Both the position numbers and the translations under genes were made by a program. DNA of 64,000 nt, taken from NCBI GenBank assembly GCA_026075535.2, contig AP026539.1, forward strand, positions 4,898,001 to 4,962,000, given 5' to 3'. A model generated the notes under the pieces. The model searched no databases. It was not told where the DNA came from and saw only the letters and a list, made by a program, of their open reading frames with translations. Below are positions 34,407-42,931 of the stretch, one piece after another. The stretch comes from Tricholoma matsutake. Lineage: Eukaryota; Basidiomycota; Agaricomycetes; Agaricales; Tricholomataceae. Position 1 is the first letter of the stretch. Each line of letters opens with the position of its first letter.

Positions 34407-35656
34407 TCGCTGCGAATAGGAAAATCCTGCTCCTCTACAACTTCCAGCTTAACCTCCTCTGCAACTTGATCCTTCGCTTCCTCAACATCTACAAGTGCCA
34501 ACAGATCTTGCAGGAGTTCGTCTCATCCCTCGGGGGTGAGCATGCGGATATCCTGACGATGGGGACACGCTCCAGCCCTGTGTCCAGGTTCCCCACAACG
34601 GTAGCAGAGATCCAACTTACGTGCATGGCTGCGGGCTGCATCAACATCCATTGGTACTGGGATATTGACGGCTGGTGTGGGAGTTTGACGAGCAGGAATG
34701 GGGTTAGGGTGGGGGAGGCTTCGATTGAAGGTGTAGGGTGTATGAGTGGTAGTTGGAGCACGGAATGCAGCATTAAACGCCGCATTTGTGAGTCGGTTCT
34801 CGTCACAGAGTGAAGCAGCTTCATACCAAGCAAGGATATCATCGTCCGCTGGGCGCCCTTCCAACATCTGTGCAATCTGGTCCTGAATTTCTCAGTTGAG
34901 CCCCCGTCGGAACTTCACCACCACTGGTAACCCACTCCCATACCCTGCCATGTCCACCAAATCCTTGAACTCATCGATATAGTCGTCCACGGATCGACGT
35001 CCCTGGTGGTAAGTGGATGACTCAAGTCGTGTCACTGCTCGGTGGCGTTCATTGAGGGGGCAGAAGTGGCGTACGAACTCAGCTCGAAAGTCACCCCAAG
35101 TGGAGAAAGGTAGAGAACCGAGTTCTTTAGTTTGACGTAGGATACGGTCCACATAGAGATAGGCGCGTTCAGATTTCATGTATGTGAAGGCCCAATAAAT
35201 TTTTGCAGCCTCATCGACGAATTGATGCGACTGGAGACTAATGTATAACTCACAGGAATTAAGGAATGCACGTCCCTGCGCACGTGCACCATTAAATTCG
35301 GCGGGGGGGGACGGTTTGATCTGGGCACGTTCCTTAGTGGACGCGTTTGGCAAAACATCGTTGTTGGGTGCGCTTGGGGTCGTGAAGGGGGAACTATTAG
35401 TCGTAGGGTTATCCTGGAGGGTCCTAACGAAGTTTTCAATCGTAGATTTAAGCGAGTCGATTTGCGCGCGCATTCCGGAAACGTCGCTTTCAAGCGCGTC
35501 GAAGCGTTCTGATGCGTCCATGTCGCTAGGGAGCGCGTTTGGCGAAAATGGCGGCGTAATAAAGGCGAGAGTATCTGGAACGGTGTGTAGGGACTCTGTG
35601 GAGCTTTGGGAAGCGTCGTCCAGTCCGTACCTGCCTATTTTGGGCAGCGCGTTCAC
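34403..35656 (-). pseudogene. gypsy copy 1 gag with two nonsense codons
   Basis: The frame starts MNALPKIGRYGLDDASQ at 35656 and would give 417 residues. The retrotransposon gag domain lies at about residues 100-255 (FLNSCELYISLQSHQF, WGDFRAEFVRHFCPLNERHR, SVDDYIDEFKDLVDMAG). A CCHC zinc knuckle (CYRCGEPGHRAGAC) follows near 34580. TGA codons occur at 34892-34894 and 34523-34525. Copy 2 keeps CGA at the second site (PEGRDKLL), so this is a CpG to TpG change; the first (GLN stop EIQD) fits the same pattern. gag ends TGA at 34403-34405 and overlaps pol. Confidence 0.9.
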
Positions 35657-35675
35657 GATTTTCGGGCCTTAGGGG

Positions 35676-35685
35676 AGAGTTTTCT
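35676..35685 (-). promoter_or_regulatory. Predicted self-priming site of gypsy copy 1
   Basis: Two nucleotides after the 5' LTR the sense strand reads AGAAAACTCT. This is the exact complement of AGAGTTTTCT inside the LTR (35789-35798), a predicted transcript 5' end. A further match (TAAGG to CCTTA) follows after four C residues. No TGG-type tRNA primer site is present at the usual place. Confidence 0.65.
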
Positions 35686-35687
35686 AC

Positions 35688-36113
35688 TATAAGGGCAACC
35701 TAAGCCTCTAGCAAAGGGAAATCCGAAGTTAAAATTATACTACATAATACAGGCATTGGGGGCGCACCTAGCAAAGGGAAATCCGAAGAGAAAACTCTAA
35801 GGATCCCCTTGCTGATGCCCAGTATATGTGAAGACGACAAAAATCAAATATAACCTAAAAATAGAAAAAGGCGGAGATAGGCGGATCAAGGCCGCCGAAT
35901 GACATCATACCAAGGGGTATGTGTCGGAAGGGGTACTCCGCCTCTAAATATAAAAGTGTCAACATATACAAACATGATAGCAAGGGAAAATTAGTAATAA
36001 AATCCGGAAAAATCATAGAAAATGAAGAATAGAAGGAAATGAGGTGGGGAAAAATATGGGACAAACATAAAAAATAGGAAAAACACACAGGGCACCCCCT
36101 TAGTCCCCTTACA
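35688..36113 (-). repeat. 5' LTR of gypsy copy 1
   Basis: A 426-bp LTR with the same ends as the 3' LTR. It should carry the promoter of the element, since transcription runs toward lower coordinates. Confidence 0.96.
35823..35827 (-). promoter_or_regulatory. TATA-like box in the gypsy 5' LTR
   Basis: The sense strand reads CACATATACTG here. Its TATA lies 28 nt upstream of the AGAGTTTTCT segment (first base 35798) that is complementary to the primer site. This spacing fits transcription starting at that segment; the start itself is predicted, not shown. Confidence 0.5.
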
Positions 36114-36118
36114 GCAGG

Positions 36119-36269
36119 TACGTGCTCATACTGCACTACATACCGTTCCCGTGGGTGTGATGACAAAGCACAAAGCTGCGTCACCACACCTGCCAGCTCA
36201 TCATTCTCCCACTACCACCACCAATGACGACGACGATGACCACGGCTGCCTCCCCACCTCAACCACCAC
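36119..36269. other. Host strip between the two gypsy copies
   Basis: This 151-bp strip joined 30066 on the left and 41459 on the right before the gypsy insertions. It ends in an ACC-rich stretch (CCACCTCAACCACC) that continues as ACCACCACCACC at 41454. A frame MTTTMTTAASPPQ begins near 36224 and becomes Pro-rich across the old junction. Confidence 0.6.
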
Positions 36270-36696
36270 TATAAGGGCAACCTAAGCCTCTAGCAAAGGG
36301 AAATCCGAAGTTAAAATTATACTACATAATACAGGCATTGGGGACACACCTAGCAAAGGGAAATCTGAAGAGAAAACTCCAAGGATCCCCTTGCTGATGC
36401 CCAGTATATGTGAAGACGACAAAAATCAAATATAACCTAAAAATAGAAAAAGGTGGAGATAGGCGGATCAAGGCCACTGAATGACATCATACCAAGGGGT
36501 ATGTGTCGGAAGGGGTACTCCGCCTCTAAATATAAAAGTGTCAACATGTACAAACATGATAGCAAGGGAAAATTAGTAATAAAATCCGGAAAAATCATAG
36601 AAAATGAAGAATAGAAGGAAATGAGGTGGGGAAAAATATAGAACAAACATAAAAAATAGGAAAAAACACACAGGGCACCCCCCTAGTCCCCTTACA
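36270..36696 (-). repeat. 3' LTR of gypsy copy 2
   Basis: A 427-bp LTR preceded by the same polypurine tract as copy 1. Several CpG positions of the family LTR are TpG or CpA here. Confidence 0.95.
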
Positions 36697-36707
36697 TCAC
36701 CCCCTCT

Positions 36708-39700
36708 CTAAGATGCATCACCCCAATGCATTCGAAATCGCATATGACCAAAGTCTGTGACTTGAATGCGACGCGGTGCAGCAGTGTGCCGTCGGTGGAA
36801 TTCCTTGATTAACCGAGGGGCATTTACGTCAGACTCTTTGACCCATGAGTTCTCCTCATACCCATAACCCTTCCAATGTACCAAATACTGGAGTTTTCCT
36901 CGACGCAAATGGCTGTCCAAGATTGACTCAACTTCGTATTGGGGTTCTCCCTCGATCACTGTAGGTGGTGGTGGTGGGTGTGAATGGCATCCCAGGAATG
37001 GATCTGGGGGAGCTGGAAGCAATTTGACGACATGGAAGACGGGATGGAGTCTGGACATGGAGGCTGGGAGGCATAGACGATAGGCATGTGTTCCAATGCA
37101 CTTGACAATGGGGAAAGGTCCCAAGAAGCGATGAGCGAGTTTCTTGGATGGACGTGTAGTGGAGACGTCACTGGAGTCAAGATAAACTCGATCACCAACC
37201 TTGTACTGAGGGGTTGGGGAGTGGCGTTGGTTGTAAAATCACGCCATGTCGTCCTTTGCCTTTGCTAAGGCTGCCCTTGCCTCCTCCAAGCTATCCCTCA
37301 TGTGTTCTGTGAACTCATTCACCGTCTCGATGTGTGAGGGAGTTTGGCGAGGTTCAAATCCCATGTGTGGATGTCGTCCAGTGTCTAAGAGAAAAGGGGT
37401 CTGTTGAGTGGAAGCATGGACATGGTTGTTGTATCCGAACTTGGCCAAAGGAAGGAGATCATCCCAATCGTCCTGGCATTCATTGACAAAGAGGTGGATG
37501 TACTGCTCCAGTTCCTGGTTGACTCGCTCTGTCTGGCCATCAGTTTGTGGGTGATAAGCAGTTGAAGCGAGGAGTTTGATCCCCAGGAGTCGGTACAGCT
37601 CACGAGTGAACTCTGCCATGAACTGAGGGCCACGATCCGAGAGGAAGGCACCAGGAAGTCCATGTAATTTCCACACATGGTGGAGGTAGAGTTGAGCGGC
37701 ACCTAGGGCACTGACAGTGGTGTGAGTGGGAATGAAGTGAGCGTGTTTTCCCACTGAGTCAACTGTGCACATCACCGCATCAAACCCGTTTGACTCTGGC
37801 AATTCCACCACAAAGTCGATGCTGATGACATCCCAACGACTCTCTGGAACAGGAAGAGGGTGTAGCTCACCAATAGGCTTGCGACGAGGAATCTTGGTGC
37901 ATAAGCAAAGGTCACAAGTGCGACAATACTGACCAATGAGCCGTGACATTTGTGGCCACCAATAGTTCCGTGAGGTGAGCTCCAAGGTCTTCCAGCATCC
38001 GGGGTGGCCAGCAATCTGTGAGTCATGGTGTTGGGATATGATGCGCCGGCAAAGGTCTGGGTCATTGGGAACATAGATGCAATCCCTGAAATACAACAAG
38101 TCCTCCTTTTCAGCCCACTCTGCCGCACGTAAGGAAAGGGTCGATCCCTTCCTCAGTTCTTTAACAGCTCGGGCAACAACATCCTCATGTAAACTGCTAT
38201 GGTTTGCCCGACGAACGTCACGTAGGATGTCCTGCTCCTCGCCCTGGGGTGCGATACCTTCCAGTGCCCGAATGGTGAACAGGTCTGGCTGCAACAGCAC
38301 AATGTTTTGGTTGTCACCGCTGCCATCCCCATGGTCTGCACGTCGGGATAGGGCATCGGTCTTCCCCATGCTGCGACCCAGATGGTGGTGCAAGGAGAAG
38401 TCGAATCTAGATAGATACAGGGACCAATGAGCTTGACGACGGTTCAATTTCTTGGCCGTCATGAAGTACTCAAGATTCTTGTGATCTGTCCAAATTTCCA
38501 CCTTGTGTTGGGCACCCTCAAGGAAGTGTCGCCACTCCTCAAGCGCATGCATTATCGCCAACATCTCCTTGTCATGGATCTCGTAGTTTCTCTCTACAGC
38601 ACTAAGGCTTTTGGAGTAGAACACAACAGGATGCCACTTCTGGTCCTCCGGAGACTGCTGAGACAACACGGCGCCCGTCGCAAAGTCAGAACTGTCGGCT
38701 TCTACACGAAAAGGACGTGAATTGTCAGCAAAGGTAAGGATCGGAGCAGAAGTGACCATCTCCTTAAGCTTTTTGAATGCCTCCTGTTGTGCATTATCCC
38801 ACCTCCATGCCTCCTTTCCTGTCAAGTCAAACAGTGGTCATGCATGATGTGAGAAATCCTTGATAAAACACTGATAGAAATTGATGAAGCCCAGGAAAGA
38901 CTGCACCTCCTTCTTGTTTGTGGGTGTTGGCCAAGCTGTGACCCTGTTTACCTTGATAGGATCCATCTCCAGTTGACCCTCTGAGATAATCAGGCCAAGG
39001 TACTCGATCTTGGTCCTTTTGAACTCGTATTTGTACTGACGAAGGTAGAGTTTGTACCGTCGAAGTCGCTCTAGGACGAGGCGCGTGATGCGACGGTGCT
39101 CTTCAACTGTGCGAGTGAAGATGAGGATGCCGTCGAGATAGATGCAGACAACGCCTTCGAGGATGAGGTCATGGAAGATGTTGTTCATCATGGTCTGAAA
39201 GGTGGCAGGGCTATTAGTAAGGCCAAAGAACATGACAAGCGGTTCAAAAAGACCACGGTTGGTACGAAAGGCTGCCTTCCACTCATCTCCCTCCTTTATC
39301 CTCACATTATTATAGCCCCAATGGACATCGAGCTTGGTGAAGTATCGGGCTCCATGGAGCTGGTTTACGAGTTCAGAGATGAGGGGTAGTGGGTAGCAAT
39401 TTTTGACTGTGATGTTGTTGAGCCTTCTGTAGTCTTGAACCGGTTGAAGTGAGCCATCCTTCTTCTTGACAAAGAAAAAGGGAGAGGCCATGGGTGACTT
39501 CGATGGTCGAATACGTCCAGAGGCCAGGTGCTCGTCGATGAACTGGTCAAGCTGCCGTTGTTCTTCCAGAGAGAGAGGATAGACCTTGCAGGATGAAGGC
39601 GTTGCGCCAGGGGTGAGTTCGATCGCGTGATCCCATGGCTTGCGCGCAGGAAGAGAGTCGAATGACTCCTTGGAGAACACGTCTTCAAACTCATGGAGAT

Positions 39701-40903
39701 GAGGGAGTAAGGAGTTAGTAGAGGATTTAGCAGCGTTGTTTTTGTGAAAGGCCTCGACGAGGCATTGGGATATGTTCGATGTGGCACACACCTCATGCGA
39801 TGAGCAAATCGCAGTGTAGAAGATCTGATCACCCTCCTCCACTTCCTCTGGGTCCTCATCATCATCATCCGAGTCTGGCATTAGATCAGGAACCCCTTCC
39901 AATTCCACTTCAGGTATAGGCAGGGGTCCAGCATGACACTTCTGAGTATGTCATATTGCCACCTTCTGTCCATGATGTTCTTGCCTGGCTTCTGTGAAAC
40001 ACGTCCGACAGCGGGATGGACATCGGCTCATGGTAACCTCCCCGGTATGCCAGTCGGCCTCTGGGTTATGGTCTCAAAGCCATGGATATCCCAAAATCAC
40101 CTTTTGCTTTCATAATTGAGTGACAGCAAAAAGGGCACACTCACTATGATCTTTGTAACAGAGAACCAGGTCTGCAACCTCTCGAATGGCACCAGCTTCA
40201 TTTGGGGATCCATCCACGTTATATACAGGTATTGGACATGAGAGTGAGCGAGTATTTAGGTGATGTTGTTGTACCAGATGGGAATCAATGAAGAGACCAG
40301 TCGCACCAGAGACCAGGAGCACAGAGACACCGAGTATCTGTCCAGTGTCGGTCGTCTGCAGTTCGATGGCTAGGTTTAAGGAATGTGCAGAGGGAGTGGA
40401 TGCCACAATATACTTGCATGGTAGTTTACGCTCCCATGATTTAATTTTGGGACGTGGAGTAGAAGGAGAGATGGGGAGAGCAGGTACGTCTTTAGCCAAC
40501 TTCGAAGGGTCAGAGAGGGGAGCAGTCACAGAAATGGATTCATTCTCCGGGGATTCAACTGACAAGACTTCAAAGCGGTTATGGACAGGCAGTGAGGGTG
40601 TACGATTCACTTGCTGCAAATAGGAAAATCCTGCTCCTCTACAACTTCCAACTTAATCTCCTCTGCAACTTGATCCTTCGCTTCCTCAACATCTACAAGC
40701 GCCAACAAATCTTGCAGGAGTTTGTCTCGTCCCTCGGGGGTGAGCATGCGGATATCCTGATGATGGGGACATGCTCCAGCCCTGTGTCCAGGTTCCCCAC
40801 AACAGTAGCAGAGATCCAACTTACATGCACGGCTGCAGGCTGCATCAACATCCATTGGTACTAGGACATTGATGGCTGGTGTGGGAGTTTGACAAACAGG
40901 AAA
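36708..40903 (-). pseudogene. gypsy copy 2 gag-pol remnant
   Basis: The 3' part of gag remains with the zinc knuckle changed to CYCCGEPGHRAGAC, ending at 40607. pol follows in several pieces: protease with LLVSGATGLF, where the catalytic Asp of copy 1 has become Val; RT with the same YLDG as copy 1 (39129-39131); RNase H; integrase; and a complete chromodomain ending 34 residues after the NSW motif (36708). Nonsense codons include TGA at 39951-39953, 38838-38840 and 37239-37241; each is CGA in copy 1. Many Arg residues of copy 1 are His or Cys here (RQARW to RQAHW, GKRAHF to GKHAHF, VNERQ to VNECQ). Confidence 0.93.
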
Positions 40904-41027
40904 TAGTGGTCAGTGTTGCATTTTAAGCATTTCTTGAGGGTTTCATATGGGCCAGTATCAGATGCATGAGGAGGGGCAACAGTGATAGCGCATGGGCTGG
41001 AAACCGGAGAGAAACTGAACACATTTC
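40904..41027 (-). other. Unrelated 124-bp segment in gypsy copy 2
   Basis: This takes the place of the leader and gag N-terminus. On the minus strand one frame reads VSSPCAITVAPPHASD, then YETLKKCLKCNTDHYFLF; it is open and not in frame with gag. It matches nothing else I noticed in the window. The primer site found in copy 1 is absent. Confidence 0.7.
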
Positions 41028-41453
41028 TATAAGGGCAACCTCAGCCTCTAGCAAAGAGAAATCTGAAGTTAAAATTATACTACATAGTACAGGGATTGGG
41101 GACACACCTAGCAAAGGGAAATCCAAACAGAAAACTCTAAGGATCCCCTTGCTGATGCCCAGTATATGTGAAGACGACAAAAATCAAATATAACCTAAAA
41201 ATAGAAAAAGGCGGAGATAGGCGGATCAAGGCCGCCGAATGACATCATACCAAGGGGTATGTGTCGGAAGGGGTACTCCGCCTCTAAATATAAAAGTGTC
41301 AACATGTACAAACATGATAGCAAGGGAAATTTAGTAATAAAATCCAGAAAAATCATAGAAAATGAAGAATAGAAGGAAATGAGGTGGGGAAAAATATAGG
41401 ATGAACATAAAAAATAGGAAAAACACACAGGGCACCCCCCTAGTCCCCTTACA
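41028..41453 (-). repeat. 5' LTR of gypsy copy 2
   Basis: A 426-bp LTR with the family ends. The self-complementary AGAGTTTTCT segment and TATA-like box of the family are retained. Confidence 0.95.
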
Positions 41454-41458
41454 ACCAC

Positions 41459-42580
41459 CACCACCACCATACCCACTCCCACTCCCACTCCCACTCCTGT
41501 GCCACCAAGAGGTGCCAACGGCCATCAACAGACACAAGCAGCCCAAACGACGGAATCGTCATTTGGGCCGCGGTAAGTTTTTTTTTTTCATTTGTTTCTT
41601 GTTTTCTAAACTAACTAACATCTTTCTTTTGTTTTTTAGGTCCTAAACTACAGGGTAACAATGGACAGACGGACGGCCCTAGGCAAGTTTTTTTTTTCCC
41701 TTTGATTTTGAGTTTACACTAACTGTTTTTCTTTCATCTTCTAGGTTCTAAGCTGTTGGTAACAGCGGAGGGACGTGAGACGACCCTGATGATGCCGCCA
41801 GGGCCCCACCATGAACACCCACAGAGACAAAGAGGGACAGGGAGGGAGACGAGGAAGTGATGATGATGACGACGATGATGACAGGGAGCGGGAGACAAGA
41901 AGGTGGAGGGGGAGATGAGAGGGTGGAGGGTGGAGGGGGAGATGAGGGGAAGGCAACGGGCACCAGCACTGGACAAGATGAGGGTGGCAAGGGACGACGA
42001 GGGGGGGATGATGAGGGGGTGGGGACGACGAGATGGCACCCTGAATGACACACCACTCACCACCAGCCTCGTGAGCAACTGCTCGTGGGGTGGACAGTGG
42101 GTGGAATGATGAGGAGGAGGGGGAGACAAGGGAGGAGGAGACAAGGGACACACAGGGGACACCATGTCACCGCCATGAGCATCTGCTTATGGGGTGGATC
42201 GTGGGGTCTACGAGAAGGAGACGGCGCCCCAACACCCAAACCCCACCACTGCGAGCTTTGCTCGTAGGGTGGAACGGGTGCTAATGGCCGTGTCACCACC
42301 TCCACACCGAAATGCAATGCACCACCACTCCCTCCCCTCCCGCAAAACGGGGGGGGTGGTTTTTTGTTTTTGTAGAATTTTAAATAGTATAATTAATTGT
42401 CTCCCCCCTGCGTTTGCGTCGGGGGGTATTTTTTTAATCTATATTAGTTATATTAGTTCCTCGTGTCTTCGCAAGGGCTAATCAATTTTTTTTCGAGCTC
42501 TCGTGAGGGAGGTTAAAAATATGTGAACTATCCCTAAGTGCATTAAATGGACTTTGTATTACATATTTAATAATTCTCCT
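41459..42580. other. Strand-biased G-rich region with intron-like repeats
   Basis: This sequence, with 36119-36269, is the interior of the inverted-end block. Pro/Thr-coding CCACTCCCACTCCC repeats lead to GGGCCGCGGTAAG. Two similar intron-like units follow: GTAAGTTTTTTTTTT to TTTTTTAG at 41571-41640, and GCAAG plus a T-run to CTTCTAG at 41683-41745. Each is followed by GTYCTAARCT. From 41760 to 42330 the plus strand is strongly G/A-rich. Three short hairpin motifs recur: GAGCAACTGCTC near 42074, GAGCATCTGCTT near 42178, and CGAGCTTTGCTCG near 42250. Each is followed within a few bases by GGGGTGGA or GGGTGGA. A strong hairpin (CCCCCCTGCG...GGGGGG) lies near 42404. No gene could be assigned. 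Confidence 0.45.
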
Positions 42581-42931
42581 GTGGCTCAACTGGTTGAGTG
42601 CTTGTTTAGTCATCATGTGACTTACATCCCATGGTCCATGGTTCAATCCCTGCTTTACCCACTTATTTTGTAAGCACTTGGGGAAAGTTAAGTCTTCCAA
42701 AATGTGGTAGTCCAACTTCATGTTGGAATTGCATAGGACTTTACTAGGAATTTACTAGGAATTTCTTGGAAACAACAGTACATGGTCATCAAAATACATT
42801 CCGATTGGATTCCTATTGGACTACTAGGACTAGTGTCAGACTAGTAGGACTCCTATCGGATTCTGATTGGACTCTTATTGGAAAACTCAGACTCCTAGGA
42901 CTCCAATAGGAATACAGGGGGGAGTGCAAAG
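42575..42931 (+). repeat. Right ~350-bp end unit with tRNA-like A and B boxes
   Basis: The plus strand has an A box (TGGCTCAACTGG, 42582-42593) and a B box (GGTTCAATCCC, 42640-42650), then phrases such as TCCGATTGGATTCCTATTGG, and a tail AATAGGAATACAGGGGGGAG ending near 42924. Head, body and tail follow the same plan as the left unit at 29714-30061 but in opposite orientation, so both pol III-like promoters would read outward. Acceptor and T stems do not pair properly, so it is not a functional tRNA gene. Confidence 0.55.

Larger units (their letters stand above)
30067..36113 (-). mobile_element. Chromodomain Ty3/gypsy element, copy 1 (6.05 kb)
   Basis: Minus-strand element with 426-bp LTRs at 30067-30492 and 35688-36113 and a perfect 5-bp target duplication GCAGG (30062-30066 and 36114-36118). 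The LTRs differ at only two of 426 positions by eye, so the insertion is recent. gag and pol are both nearly full length. It is flanked at only 156 bp by copy 2 of the same family in the same orientation. Three in-frame TGA codons, each at a CGA position judged from copy 2 or from family context, break gag twice and trim the pol C-terminus. Confidence 0.97.
36270..41453 (-). mobile_element. Chromodomain gypsy element, copy 2 (5.2 kb, decayed)
   Basis: Same family and orientation as copy 1. LTRs are at 36270-36696 and 41028-41453, with a perfect but different target duplication ACCAC (36265-36269 and 41454-41458), so it inserted independently. The LTRs differ by roughly 17 substitutions and one indel by eye, so it is older. 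The leader and the first ~250 gag codons are missing: homology to copy 1 ends near 40903 and 40904-41027 is unrelated sequence. Confidence 0.96.
29714..42931. mobile_element. 13.2-kb block with inverted ends inside Plavaka
   Basis: The two ends are inverted: inward from 29714 CTTTACACTCCCCCCCGTATTCC, inward from 42931 CTTTGCACTCCCCCCTGTATTCC, followed by a looser match (CTATAGGA/CTATTGGA). Flanking Plavaka sequence contains AAATTTCAT on one side and AAATTTCCAT on the other, a possible decayed target duplication of about 9-11 bp. Without the two gypsy elements the block is roughly 2 kb. It could be one DNA transposon later hit by the gypsy elements, or two SINE-like copies in inverted orientation. 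A third end of the same kind is at 57346. Confidence 0.5.

Noticed and set aside
36114..36269. Gypsy copies 1 and 2 as a tandem duplication of one element
   Set aside because: Each has two LTRs and its own distinct perfect target duplication, with host sequence between them; independent insertions explain this better.
41734..42317. Overlapping Pro/Ser/His-rich minus-strand ORFs
   Set aside because: All minus-strand frames are open because the plus strand is G/A-rich; no frame is preferred and no domain is visible.
42575..42665. A tRNA gene on the plus strand
   Set aside because: A and B boxes are good, but the acceptor and T stems do not pair and the anticodon region is too long; kept as a tRNA-like promoter unit only.
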